Shown here: positions 30,727 through 37,996 of the stretch, piece by piece | How positions within the stretch are numbered: the first letter of the stretch is position 1 | Layout of the letters: the number at the start of each line of letters is the position of its first letter | Origin: Lachnospiraceae bacterium | Lineage (GTDB): Bacteria; Bacillota; Clostridia; Lachnospirales; Lachnospiraceae | Assembly: GCA_009774175.1 (NCBI GenBank) | Contig: VSNG01000002.1 | Span: 198,575-243,663, forward strand | Reading direction: 5' to 3' | Length of the DNA: 45,089 bases | The notes under the pieces: model-generated | The model's input: only the letters and a program-made list of their open reading frames with translations | Told to the model about the DNA's origin: nothing | Databases searched by the model: none | Program-made: the position numbers and the translations under genes

Positions 30727-31397
30727 TTCTCCCCCGTCCTTTCCTCTTTGTTTTCTGCTTCCAGTTTTACGACGCTTACTTCATAGCTTGTACTTAAATA
30801 CGGCAGTTTGCGCCCCTGTATGCGCTTCTTAAAATTGCGGGACTGGAAACGCCCGTATATTTCCACATAGTCCCCGACTTTCAGATCGGCGGCTTTTTCT
30901 GCCTGCTCATTCCAGCATACGCACGGGACATAATACGCGCCCGTGGGCGTATTTACCGCCACCACAAGCCTTGTCACTGTTACGCGCCGCCCCTTTCGTG
31001 TGCGCCTTTTTGTTTCCCGTCCGCTGGGCGGCTTGCAGATATTCCCGCAGATCGTCACTTCGTTTTGATCCTCTACGGGTGGATCATTCACGGCGATCAT
31101 TTCCGCGAAGATGAACACTTTCACGCGGTTTTCTTCCGGCTTCGGATCGTGTACGTTCTCCGACCGGATTTCCCCGCCGCAGAATATTTCCGCGCCCTCT
31201 GTTATCCTCTCCAGCATTTCCTTTGATCCGGCGGCGCGTCCGTCATACTGCAAAATATAGGTGTCTTCCGTTCCGCTGGGGCGCGTCCGCGTCAGTTCTG
31301 CTTCGTACACCTTGCGCGCCCAGTCTGCCGCGTCCACGATCAATTCCGGCGGGGCTGTGATCTCCCCCACAATCCCGATTGTGTTATTTCTGCTCAT
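30723..31397 (-). CDS. SSB-like protein with two OB-type domains
   Basis: 224 aa from ATG 31397 (MSRNNTIGIVGEITAPPELI) after AAAGGA; a longer start at 31418 is less likely. The C-terminal half is SSB-like: NEVTICGNICKPPSGRETKR, VTRLVVAVNTPTGAYYVPCV and LKVGDYVEIYGRFQSRNFKK. The N-terminal half looks like a diverged copy (GIVGEITAPPEL, AEIFCGGEIRSENVHD, VFIFAEMIAVN). It lacks an acidic tip. It may bind ssDNA at the Rep origin or recruit replication proteins, complementing ssb. Confidence 0.75.
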   Translation of the reverse strand: MSRNNTIGIVGEITAPPELIVDAADWARKVYEAELTRTRPSGTEDTYILQYDGRAAGSKEMLERITEGAEIFCGGEIRSENVHDPKPEENRVKVFIFAEMIAVNDPPVEDQNEVTICGNICKPPSGRETKRRTRKGRRVTVTRLVVAVNTPTGAYYVPCVCWNEQAEKAADLKVGDYVEIYGRFQSRNFKKRIQGRKLPYLSTSYEVSVVKLEAENKEERTGEK

Positions 31398-31404
31398 TTT
31401 TCCT

Positions 31405-31650
31405 TTATCTCCTTTCATAGTCCGGCAGCTTGCCCGCCTTTGCGTAAAAGTCGTATAAATCCGCTTTACAGTGCGCCAGTTCGTCCTGTAAAGAGAATAT
31501 CTTTTCTTCCGCGTCCTCTGCCATTTGCGCGGCGCGGGTATAGTCTGACAAAATCCGGTCTTTTTGTTCCTCTAACTTTTTCGCGCGTTCCTCATACTTG
31601 CCGACCACTTCCCTGTATGCTTCTGGACTGATCCAGCCCAAACTATCCAC
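31405..31650 (-). CDS. Coiled-coil phage protein, 81 aa
   Basis: A GTG start at 31650 (AGGAAAAAA before it). Nearly all helix: YEERAKKLEEQKDRILSDYT, AEDAEEKIFSLQDELAHCKA. It overlaps the next gene upstream by 8 nt. Function unknown; it may be an oligomerisation partner. Confidence 0.65.
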   Translation of the reverse strand: MDSLGWISPEAYREVVGKYEERAKKLEEQKDRILSDYTRAAQMAEDAEEKIFSLQDELAHCKADLYDFYAKAGKLPDYERR

Positions 31651-31924
31651 TTTTTTCCTGCTTTATAAATCCCTCTGCCTTCACATACTTTTGAAATGCT
31701 ACTGTTACCCCGTAGCAATCTACAAGCATTTGCAATGTGGCTTCCGCGTCTATCCAGTTCATTTCCCGAATACAGTTATCATCTAATTTCTGAATATACC
31801 TGTTTAACGCCTGCTGGCTCTCTATTCCCTGTACGCCGTCGCTTCTGAAAATGCGAAGCACTTTTTCCAGTGTCTCTTTATCCGTCCCCAGCCCGTCAGC
31901 CTGCCATAGCTGCACTTCTCCCAT
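31643..31924 (-). CDS. Phage protein, 93 aa, unknown
   Basis: ATG 31924 after AGAGAGGAAAAAG. Helical acidic protein (LGTDKETLEKVLRIFRSDGV, IQKLDDNCIREMNWIDAEAT). No motif recognised. It overlaps the 94-aa gene by 29 nt, in keeping with dense phage packing. Confidence 0.68.
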   Translation of the reverse strand: MGEVQLWQADGLGTDKETLEKVLRIFRSDGVQGIESQQALNRYIQKLDDNCIREMNWIDAEATLQMLVDCYGVTVAFQKYVKAEGFIKQEKSG

Positions 31925-32180
31925 GCTCTTTTTCCTCTCTTTCCTGTTTATAGTTTTTCAGTTCGTCGATCGCCCTTTTATAACAATCAATGTCTTCCGT
32001 TTCTTTCGCCCGTACAATGCACTTCCCGCGCGTTTCTCCGCTGTACTCCCATATCTCGATCAGATCGTCTTCACTCTCATATATGCTAAAGTGCATGTGA
32101 TAGCGCAGATTGTATTTTTTCTGCAACGGTCTGTATATTTCATAGAATTTTCTAACTATTTCTTTGTATTCGTCTTCCAT
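31896..32180 (-). CDS. Phage protein, 94 aa, unknown
   Basis: ATG 32180 after GAGGGCGGCGC. A helical start (EDEYKEIVRKFYEIYRPLQK) is followed by short strands (NLRYHMHFSIYESEDDLIEI) and a charged helical end. No family recognised. It is the first gene after the methyltransferase whose G10 tract could read into its leader. Confidence 0.68.
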   Translation of the reverse strand: MEDEYKEIVRKFYEIYRPLQKKYNLRYHMHFSIYESEDDLIEIWEYSGETRGKCIVRAKETEDIDCYKRAIDELKNYKQEREEKEHGRSAAMAG

Positions 32181-32223
32181 GCGCCGCCCTCTATGTATCT
32201 AACAAAAGCCCGTAATTTCGTGG

Positions 32224-32898
32224 CTACCCCCCCCCCATAAAATCAGATAGCCGCATTTGTGCCGTTTCCTGCCTGTATCTTTCCTGTGATAAATTAAAAT
32301 AGTGTTCGCTTAACTCGAAGCCCACAAATTTATGCCCCGTATTCCGGCAGGCGATCAGAGAAGAAGCCGATCCGACGTGCGTATCTAAAACCACGTCGCC
32401 TGCTGCCGCAAAGGTTGTCAAAATCCATTCATAAAGGGCGACGGGCTTTTGCGTCGGGTGTATGCGGTACTCTTTGTTTTTCATGTTCTCTTGGATCATG
32501 CCCTGCCATGTATATTTATATTTGCGTACTGCGGTTTTAAAGGAAGTCCACGCCAGTTCGCAGTCTGCAAAATCATTGTTTCCGTTGTTCTTGTCCCACA
32601 CTATCCAGCACGGGCTGTCATACGGCATTTTTGAAATAAAATGGTTTGCGCCGAAAATGATCTGGTTTTTGCTTACTCTGAATAATTCCCGAAAGTATTC
32701 TTCGTCCGGCGGTTTTACGTCGCCGCCCGCAAACGGTGTATACGCTTTCGACGTTGCCAGCTTTGACCGTGTGCCGTTCTTTTTGCCGTTTTCCTTTATC
32801 CCATACGGGGGATCGACAACGGCAAGATCAAAATAGCCGTCTGGGAAGTCTTTCATTCCCTGCATACAATCCATGTTGTAATAGCCGTATTCAAGCAT
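32224..32898 (-). CDS. Site-specific DNA methyltransferase (N6-A/N4-C type), intact
   Basis: 224 aa from ATG 32898 overlapping the previous stop. DLAVVDPPYGIKENGKKNGT holds motif IV (DPPY) near residue 30, and VVLDTHVGSASSLIACRNTG near 185 holds motif I (beta class order, IV before I). NQIIFGANHFISKMPYDSPC, YRIHPTQKPVALYEWILTTF and HKFVGFELSEHYF are the expected core. It probably methylates adenine or cytosine in a short site, protecting phage DNA from host restriction. No restriction gene is nearby. The end is MGGG inside a G10 tract. About 50% similar to the broken copy at 27996-28665, so the two may be duplicates with different sites. Confidence 0.92.
   Translation of the reverse strand: MLEYGYYNMDCMQGMKDFPDGYFDLAVVDPPYGIKENGKKNGTRSKLATSKAYTPFAGGDVKPPDEEYFRELFRVSKNQIIFGANHFISKMPYDSPCWIVWDKNNGNNDFADCELAWTSFKTAVRKYKYTWQGMIQENMKNKEYRIHPTQKPVALYEWILTTFAAAGDVVLDTHVGSASSLIACRNTGHKFVGFELSEHYFNLSQERYRQETAQMRLSDFMGGG
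32227..32236 (-). repeat. G10 homopolymer at the end of the intact methyltransferase
   Basis: The gene ends ATG-GGG-GGG-GGG-TAG. G9 would add nine residues and G11 about twenty. Confidence 0.9.
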
Positions 32899-33139
32899 TG
32901 CCGCCACTCTCCTGTTTTTTCAGTTCCGCTTCTGCAAGTTCGATAAAACCTTTTAAGTCCGCGATCCGCTGTTCGTATTTCTCATACGCTTTTTTCGCTC
33001 TCTGATACTGCCATAAAAGGAATACCCTTTCTTGCGAAGTTTCCTTTTCCATGTATTCCGATTTTGCTTTTTTGACTTCCTGTTCTAAATCGCCGCTATA
33101 TGAATAAACTTTTTGATCTTTTTTTCTTTTTACCCTCAT
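32891..33139 (-). CDS. Helical phage protein, 82 aa
   Basis: ATG 33139 (MRVKRKKDQKVYSYSGDLEQ). Basic start, then coiled helices (EVKKAKSEYMEKETSQERVF, AKKAYEKYEQRIADLKGFIE) with heptad-like spacing. Unknown function; its end overlaps the methyltransferase start. Confidence 0.65.
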   Translation of the reverse strand: MRVKRKKDQKVYSYSGDLEQEVKKAKSEYMEKETSQERVFLLWQYQRAKKAYEKYEQRIADLKGFIELAEAELKKQESGGNA

Positions 33140-33153
33140 GCTTTCCACGTCCT

Positions 33154-34059
33154 CTATCTAAAGTCTTCAAAATTCTTTACCGCATTAAAAGTGATCCGTG
33201 AATTTGTCCACCGCTGCATACGCCGCAGCGTGTGTCCTTTGGGTACGTCCTGTTTATTAAAAATCATCACATACGGGGAATATCCTAAATCCCGCAGTAT
33301 GTAAATTCTTTCTAAATCCTGTTCTATCGTTGTGTTAAAGTTTGTCAGAATATAAACGCCCATTTTTCGGTAGTCCCAGCCTGTCAGCCGTTTAAATTCT
33401 TCAAATTTCGGTATGATGATTTCTTTATCCTCGTATCTATCCCATGCAAAATGAATTTGCTTTATTTTCATTTGCTGTAAAAAGCTGATCTTTTCTTCTG
33501 TCATTATGCGAATGTCGCACCCCTGCGAAAAATCCACCCACGCGCCGCTGTCTATAAGCTGCTGTGAAAGTTCTTTCCATTCCCTGCAGGCGAAAAAGTT
33601 CGGATCAAGCAATACAATATTTTTCTGACCGTTCCAAAACTCCGGCAGATCAGCAACTTTCCGGCTTTGCCGCCCCTCTTTGCTTTCTACTATGCAAAAA
33701 TCACACCCGCGCGGGCAGCCCCGCGTCAAAAATCCATATGCTGTATTTTTGCATAGTGCCGGATATAGGCTATAATCTGGGTATATATGTTCTATTTCCG
33801 GCGGCAAGTCCGGCTTTCCGTCTGGGTAATTGTAGCCCGTCCCGCCTTTTATGATTTCTGCCGCATTGACCGGATGCGTATAGTCTGGTGTAAACGTGAA
33901 AACTTTACTCATATACACCCGATCCGGCGGGTTTTGCCATGCGGTCAACGGATTGTACCACTCCGCGCTGTCGCCCTGTCTTTTATGCCATGCTGATATT
34001 TTCATCAGCGGCAGCGAAGGGAAGTTGTGACCGTCTACGTCAATTAGTTCCACTCTCAT
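33154..34059 (-). CDS. Phage-encoded radical SAM protein
   Basis: 301 aa from ATG 34059. The 4Fe-4S motif is GFLTRGCPRGCDFCIVESKE (CxxxCxxC, near residue 115). Upstream is a partial B12-binding-like alpha/beta part beginning MRVELIDVDGHNFPSLPLMK, with VYMSKVFTFTPDYTHPVNAA. Downstream are KNIVLLDPNFFACREWKELS, SQGCDIRIMTEEKISFLQQ and KIKQIHFAWDRYEDKEIIIP, a TIM-barrel layout. It should make a 5'-deoxyadenosyl radical; its substrate is unknown and could be phage DNA, RNA or a protein. Placed between Cys-rich early genes and a methyltransferase. Confidence 0.9.
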   Translation of the reverse strand: MRVELIDVDGHNFPSLPLMKISAWHKRQGDSAEWYNPLTAWQNPPDRVYMSKVFTFTPDYTHPVNAAEIIKGGTGYNYPDGKPDLPPEIEHIYPDYSLYPALCKNTAYGFLTRGCPRGCDFCIVESKEGRQSRKVADLPEFWNGQKNIVLLDPNFFACREWKELSQQLIDSGAWVDFSQGCDIRIMTEEKISFLQQMKIKQIHFAWDRYEDKEIIIPKFEEFKRLTGWDYRKMGVYILTNFNTTIEQDLERIYILRDLGYSPYVMIFNKQDVPKGHTLRRMQRWTNSRITFNAVKNFEDFR

Positions 34060-34077
34060 TCTTTTTATTTCCCGCTT

Positions 34078-34320
34078 TCATGTGTCAAATAGTGTCATTT
34101 GTCCGTCGCATTGCTTCTTTTTCGTTATGCGCGGCTTGTATTTACATTCTTCGGGGTTTCCGTTCCGGCAGATATAGAAAGCGTCTATTTCGCAAAAATC
34201 AAATAACTGGCAAGCGTCCCGAACGGAAGTCTTTTTAATCATTATGTTTAGTTCCTCGCATACCGCTTCCGTTTCGTCCTGCGCTATGCAATGTATACAA
34301 TATCTGCAATAATGCTTCAT
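34078..34320 (-). CDS. Cys-rich early protein, 80 aa, with a clamp-binding-like C-terminus
   Basis: ATG 34320 with GAGGACACGG before it. Eight cysteines (HYCRYCIHCIAQDETEAVCE, ACQLFDFCEI, EECKYKP) suggest bound zinc or iron-sulphur. It ends KKQCDGQMTLFDT: QMTLF at the end fits the QxxLF consensus for binding the beta sliding clamp. It might dock on host replication machinery. Directly follows the structured gap and precedes the radical SAM gene. Confidence 0.7.
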   Translation of the reverse strand: MKHYCRYCIHCIAQDETEAVCEELNIMIKKTSVRDACQLFDFCEIDAFYICRNGNPEECKYKPRITKKKQCDGQMTLFDT

Positions 34321-34586
34321 GTTTTCCGTGTCCTCATACTATCTAGGTGGCGATCTCGCTTTCATGCCCTGCCACCCCGCTTTCCGGCGTGTGCATTGTG
34401 TTGTGGCTTTTCACATTAAAAAGCTACTGAAAACCTGTTGACCGTCTGCGCGCTCTCTAGCATGGCGCGTCCGCTGCCATTTTTCCACAATGCCCTGTAC
34501 TCCGGCTGTTGGCTTGCCTTCATCAGCCGCAAGGTTGCCGACCTTGCAGGACGGGGACTGCTTCCCCGTTTCGGTTCTTTTCAGCC
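34321..34586 (-). other. Unexplained GC-rich gap with successive hairpins
   Basis: 266 bases without a good gene. Seen: a 7-bp hairpin ACGGGGA / TCCCCGT (34551-34569) and a 6-bp hairpin CAAGGT / ACCTTG (34530-34546), then further GC-rich pairing options. One minus-strand frame is open across it but starts inside the neighbour gene and has no ribosome site. It may be a structured RNA or a decayed gene. Confidence 0.45.
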
Positions 34587-34970
34587 TTAAAATAAAAATC
34601 CTTTGTCTACAAGAAATTTGATCCAGTCGCAGCCGCAAACGTCGTCTTGCTTTATATACTCATAAAATTCTTCTTTGCTGTTTACGCCGTCTGCCTGCAT
34701 GAAACGCCTTGCTGTTTCTATACTCCGTGTTTGAAATACGCACTCTGCGTAAAACGTCTTTTTTATTGTCCCGTAGTCGTTACTGCTTTTCGGTGTCCGC
34801 ATTTCAACCTTTATCGCTTTTCTTTTGCTCTTTGGGAATATACCTTTGTCAATTACCACCGCTTCGCTAAATAACCAGCCATTCCAGCCGCGCCGCATTG
34901 GTGCAAATTGTGTTCGCGGTACTTCTACCAAATCCCCCACTTTTACTTTTTCAAAGTCCACTGTTTTCAT
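34587..34970 (-). CDS. Phage protein, 127 aa, unknown
   Basis: ATG 34970 after GCAGAGGGGGC. MKTVDFEKVKVGDLVEVPRT is an SH3/KOW-like beta start; FSEAVVIDKGIFPKSKRKAI and GTIKKTFYAECVFQTRSIET follow, and the last 40 residues are helical (FYEYIKQDDVCGCDWIKFLV). It might bind nucleic acid, given its basic beta domain. No family assigned. Confidence 0.7.
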   Translation of the reverse strand: MKTVDFEKVKVGDLVEVPRTQFAPMRRGWNGWLFSEAVVIDKGIFPKSKRKAIKVEMRTPKSSNDYGTIKKTFYAECVFQTRSIETARRFMQADGVNSKEEFYEYIKQDDVCGCDWIKFLVDKGFLF

Positions 34971-35178
34971 TTGCTGCCCCCTCTGCTTTCAGCTTCAGCC
35001 ACCATTCTGGATTGTTCCGGTATTTCTCGTTTTGGCAGTTGTCGCAGCTTTCCGTTTTGCACTCCCCGCAGTATGTCTTTTGAAAAGCTGTGTCCCACGG
35101 CGCATCTAAAACCGGAAGGCTTTTCAGAAATGCGCCCAGCGTTTCGGGGCTTTTTGTCAGTTCGTCGTATATCCTCAT
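34951..35178 (-). CDS. Small zinc-binding phage protein, 75 aa
   Basis: ATG 35178 with AGGGGGACGC before it. MRIYDELTKSPETLGAFLKS, then DTAFQKTYCGECKTESCDNC with two CxxC pairs forming a zinc ribbon, and NPEWWLKLKAEG. This layout is common in small early proteins of Firmicutes phages; the function is unknown. Confidence 0.75.
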   Translation of the reverse strand: MRIYDELTKSPETLGAFLKSLPVLDAPWDTAFQKTYCGECKTESCDNCQNEKYRNNPEWWLKLKAEGAANENSGL

Positions 35179-35187
35179 TGCGTCCCC

Positions 35188-35391
35188 CTATCCGATCGCC
35201 CGCTGTGCCGTGTCTGCGCTGTATCTCACACTATCCGCAACAATGATCTTTCCCCGCTCCAATTCCCTATAAATAGTTGCGATATGAACGCCGACTGCTG
35301 CCGCTATTTCCTTTTCATTCATTCCGCTGTTAAACATTGCTTCGATCTGCTGCCTGTCCGCAAATACAAGCCGTTTATACCTTCTTGCCAC
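35188..35391 (-). CDS. Helix-turn-helix regulator, 67 aa (IS30/HTH_38-like)
   Basis: GTG start at 35391. KRLVFADRQQIEAMFNSGMN-EKEIAAAVGVHIATIYRELERG is a helix-turn-helix like the N-terminus of IS30-type transposases, but without the catalytic part. At 67 aa it is a stand-alone DNA-binding protein, the only clear regulator at the start of the early operon, so it may control it. Confidence 0.8.
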   Translation of the reverse strand: MARRYKRLVFADRQQIEAMFNSGMNEKEIAAAVGVHIATIYRELERGKIIVADSVRYSADTAQRAIG

Positions 35392-35404
35392 TTTCTTCGC
35401 CCCC

Positions 35405-35599
35405 TTATCTTTCTGTCAGTTCTACCGTTTTTAATTCATGGTCTATATTGACCGTGTAGCCGTCCCCGTTTCCCGTCCAGTAAATATCTCCAGTTTTGAA
35501 TTTTCCCCAGTTGATCCACATATTTTCGCTTTTTACGACTTCCGCAATATCCTTTAATACTGCCGCGCTCCCCGTGACCTTATAACCGTATGCTTCCAT
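35405..35599 (-). CDS. First gene of the prophage, 64 aa, unknown
   Basis: ATG 35599 follows AGGGAAAGGG. MEAYGYKVTGSAAVLKDIAE, KSENMWINWGKFKTGDIYWT and YTVNIDHELKTVEL give an alpha/beta small protein. No family recognised. It stands 31 nt after a terminator-like hairpin, so its expression may need read-through. Confidence 0.65.
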   Translation of the reverse strand: MEAYGYKVTGSAAVLKDIAEVVKSENMWINWGKFKTGDIYWTGNGDGYTVNIDHELKTVELTER

Positions 35600-35630
35600 T
35601 CCCTTTCCCTCGCTTTCTGCAAAAAAATAA

Positions 35631-35660
35631 TGCGTATGAGTTCCGAAAAACTCATACGCA
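35631..35660 (-). terminator. Leader hairpin in front of the early operon
   Basis: An 11-bp stem TGCGTATGAGT / ACTCATACGCA with an 8-nt loop; reading leftwards it is followed by TTATTTTTTT. It either ends transcription coming from the host or acts as an attenuator of the early operon. Confidence 0.7.
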
Positions 35661-35690
35661 CTTTACATTTTTACATACATTCTTATATAA

Positions 35691-35738
35691 AAAATTAAAT
35701 GCGATAGAGTTTGTTTAACTCTTTTCGCATTTAATTTT
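35691..35738. terminator. Long symmetric hairpin at the right prophage edge
   Basis: Arms 35691-35704 and 35725-35738 pair over 14 bp (AAAATTAAATGCGA / TCGCATTTAATTTT); an inner 6-bp pair (AGAGTT / AACTCT) extends it. A on one side and T on the other make it a bidirectional terminator; the attachment site could lie here or close by. Confidence 0.65.
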
Positions 35739-35775
35739 AAAACTTAGTCAAATAACGCACATTTAAAATTGAAAA

Positions 35776-36105
35776 TCAACCCTTCCGCAGCAAAACCGCC
35801 ACCGCGCGCATATCTTCCGAAATATGACAGACCAGTCTGTCCTCCGCCACGACGACGTCCGCATCCGCATCCGAATAAACGTTTTCGATCCTATACCTGC
35901 CCTCTCCCGGCAGGGGAACCTCCAACGCCCCCTCATGTTCCCCGTTAAAGCTGTGGAACACCGCCAGAACACCGTCCTTCTCCTCCTGCTCCACATTTCC
36001 CTCCGTTCGGACAAGGCACTGCCAGCCCACAGGATGACGGTAATTTAAAACCTTTGGCCCATACAGTCTACTAAAGCCATCCTTAATGATGGGAGCTGTT
36101 GACAC
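35776..36105 (-). pseudogene. C-terminal remnant of a host enzyme, possibly a glycoside hydrolase
   Basis: The frame has no proper start (GTG 36105 without a ribosome site, stop codon 30 nt upstream). It reads GFSRLYGPKVLNYRHPVGWQ, then GVLAVFHSFNGEHEGALEVP, GRYRIENVYSDADADVVVAE and DMRAVAVLLRKG. This beta-sandwich pattern resembles the C-terminal domain of GH36-type alpha-galactosidases, but I am not certain. The catalytic part is missing, so a deletion or the phage insertion removed it. Confidence 0.55.
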
Positions 36106-36201
36106 CCGATTGTGAAAGATACGATTTCTTCAAATTACTGTTAAACTTTCGCCAAAATTGTGTACTGATTTGAATGTTTCTTTTTTGATAATTGGTGAGT
36201 T

Positions 36202-36450
36202 CTACTTCCTGCCCAATAACTGAAAATTATTGACCATGTTATTCTCAATGCCTTCCATATAGCTTCCCAGCTCGTTCTGCATGTTATCCAGAGAATTATA
36301 TGCAATATCCCTTGCCTGCTCATAAACCATATTGGAACTGACATTCAGAAGAAGCACCGTTTGCAGGGCCAGCGCAATCAGCGTGCAAAAAATGCAAATC
36401 AACAGTATTTTGTTGCGCATGCTTCCCCTTACCGAGATTTTTCTGATCAT
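36202..36450 (-). pseudogene. N-terminal remnant of a membrane sensor kinase
   Basis: 82 aa remain: a basic start, one membrane helix (ILLICIFCTLIALALQTVLL) and a sensor start (VYEQARDIAYNSLDNMQNEL), like YesM/LytS-type kinases. The histidine-kinase part is absent. With the remnant at 35776-36105 it marks a deletion between two host genes. It begins 4 nt after the nhaC stop. Confidence 0.65.
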
Positions 36451-36454
36451 GTAC

Positions 36455-37966
36455 TTATCCTTTCCGCCTGCAAGAATAATAAATTACTCCAAACGCCAGA
36501 AAAAGCAGCGTGACAGATACGGCGATTGTGACCCACGGATTGCGGACAAATCCCGCCACCAGATAGCCGAAAAAGCACACCGCTGCCACCAGCGTGGCAT
36601 ACGGCAGCTGGGTTTCCACATGGCGCAGATGCTCGCACTGCGCCCCGGTGGATGCCAGAATGGTCGTGTCGGAAATGGGGGAACAGTGATCCCCGTATAC
36701 CGAACCCGCAAGCGTAGCGCCCAAAGCCGGTATCAATACGGCGGCGCCTCTCGCCCCGACTGCGCCTTCATTTCCCACGCAGAGCATTGATACGATGGGA
36801 AGCAGAATACCGAACGTCCCCCACGCCGTTCCCATGGAAAAGGACAGGAACGCCGCCACCGCAAACACAATAGCGGGCAAAAAGCCAAGCGACAGATCGG
36901 CCGTTATTACAAAATCACTGACAAACAATCCCGTTCCTATCATTTCCCGGCACACACCGCCAAGAGCCCATGCCAGAATTAAAATCATAAGCGCCGGAAT
37001 CATGGTCTTAATCCCGTCGATCACTCCCGCCATAAATTCCCGCAAAGTCATAAGCCTGCGCGGGATATATAAAACCAGCGCTGTCATCAGGGCCGCAAAA
37101 GTTCCGAGCGTAAGGCCCGCCGTAGGATTCTCTCCGATGGCCTCCGCAAAGGAACGTCCTTCGAAATAACCGCCCACATAGGCCATTCCCAGAATCGAGC
37201 AGACAATCAGCGTAAGCAGCGGTATGACCAGATCCGGCACCGTTCCCTTTTTTACCGTTTCCTCCGCGTCATTTTTATTCAGTTCTTCCCTCTGCCGATT
37301 TTCCTCCGCTTTTTTCATGGGGCCAAAATCAAGATCCGTTACGCTCAGGAAAAACACCATAACAATGGTCAGGATCGCATAAAGATTATACGGAATTGTC
37401 CTGATAAACGCATTCAGTCCGCCTGCCTCCTCCACTTCTGAGGCTACCGCCACAGCCCAGCTGGAAATAGGTGCAATAATACAGACAGGCGCTGCCGTTG
37501 CATCCAGCAGATAAGCCAGCTTTTCTCTGGAAATCCTGTACTTATCCGTAATGGGCCTCATCACAGTTCCCACCGTCAGACAGTTAAATCCATCATCCAC
37601 AAAAATCAGCAGTCCCAGAAAAGATGTGGCCAGTCTGGCGCTGACCTTATTTTTGATCCGCTTTCCCGCCCACTGCCCATAGGCTAAAGACCCTCCCAAT
37701 CTGGTCACTATAACGACCAGAGAGCCCAGCAAAACAAGAAAGATTATCATATAGCTGTTTTGTCCGATTTTCACCGCAATCATATCAAAAACATATGTAA
37801 TTGCCTGTAAAATGCTTCCTCCCGTAGAAAAGCAGTATACAAACATCCCTGTTACAATTCCCAGAAAAAGAGAGGAATATACCTCCTTACTGATCAACGC
37901 CAGCGTAATTGCAATCAATGGAGGCAGGAGCGATAACCACCCTGCCTCTATCATTTCCAGATTCAC
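36455..37966 (-). CDS. NhaC-family Na+/H+ antiporter
   Basis: 503 aa from GTG 37966 with AAGGAG before it. About 11-12 membrane helices. Family marks: LSLLPPLIAITLALISKEVY, FIVFLVLLGSLVVIVTRLGG-like stretch, LGLLIFVDDGFNCLTVGTVM (charged pair in membrane), ISSWAVAVASEVEEAGG and a late GDHCSPISDTTILASTGAQC, conserved in NhaC. It exchanges sodium for protons or moves organic substrates in malate/lactate-type relatives. It follows the solute-binding gene by 30 nt and may share its transcript. Confidence 0.9.
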   Translation of the reverse strand: MNLEMIEAGWLSLLPPLIAITLALISKEVYSSLFLGIVTGMFVYCFSTGGSILQAITYVFDMIAVKIGQNSYMIIFLVLLGSLVVIVTRLGGSLAYGQWAGKRIKNKVSARLATSFLGLLIFVDDGFNCLTVGTVMRPITDKYRISREKLAYLLDATAAPVCIIAPISSWAVAVASEVEEAGGLNAFIRTIPYNLYAILTIVMVFFLSVTDLDFGPMKKAEENRQREELNKNDAEETVKKGTVPDLVIPLLTLIVCSILGMAYVGGYFEGRSFAEAIGENPTAGLTLGTFAALMTALVLYIPRRLMTLREFMAGVIDGIKTMIPALMILILAWALGGVCREMIGTGLFVSDFVITADLSLGFLPAIVFAVAAFLSFSMGTAWGTFGILLPIVSMLCVGNEGAVGARGAAVLIPALGATLAGSVYGDHCSPISDTTILASTGAQCEHLRHVETQLPYATLVAAVCFFGYLVAGFVRNPWVTIAVSVTLLFLAFGVIYYSCRRKG

Positions 37967-37996
37967 CTGTAATATCTCCTTCCAAATCGGTTCTCT

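Larger units (their letters stand above)
1..35740 (-). mobile_element. HK97-type tailed prophage, left end outside window
   Basis: A continuous minus-strand block runs from small early genes at the right through replication, packaging, head, tail and lysis genes at the left. This is the usual modular order of long-tailed Firmicutes phages with an HK97-type capsid. The right limit is placed between the last small phage gene (starts 35599) and the first host remnant (ends 35776), a stretch filled by two hairpins. No integrase, excisionase or CI-type repressor was found. ParA, ParB and an HUH Rep suggest possible plasmid-like replication at some stage. I could not identify attL/attR because the left end is missing. 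Confidence 0.93.

Noticed and set aside
34518..34528. Hammerhead ribozyme core (CTGATGA on the minus strand)
   Set aside because: The GAAA box and the three stems are missing; probably chance.
34411..34638. 75-aa minus-strand protein
   Set aside because: It starts inside the 127-aa gene, lacks a ribosome site and lies over hairpins; not counted as a gene.
1..35740. CRISPR arrays, tRNA genes, integrase, CI-type repressor
   Set aside because: I looked for spaced repeats, cloverleaf-like sequences and tyrosine/serine recombinase motifs and saw none.
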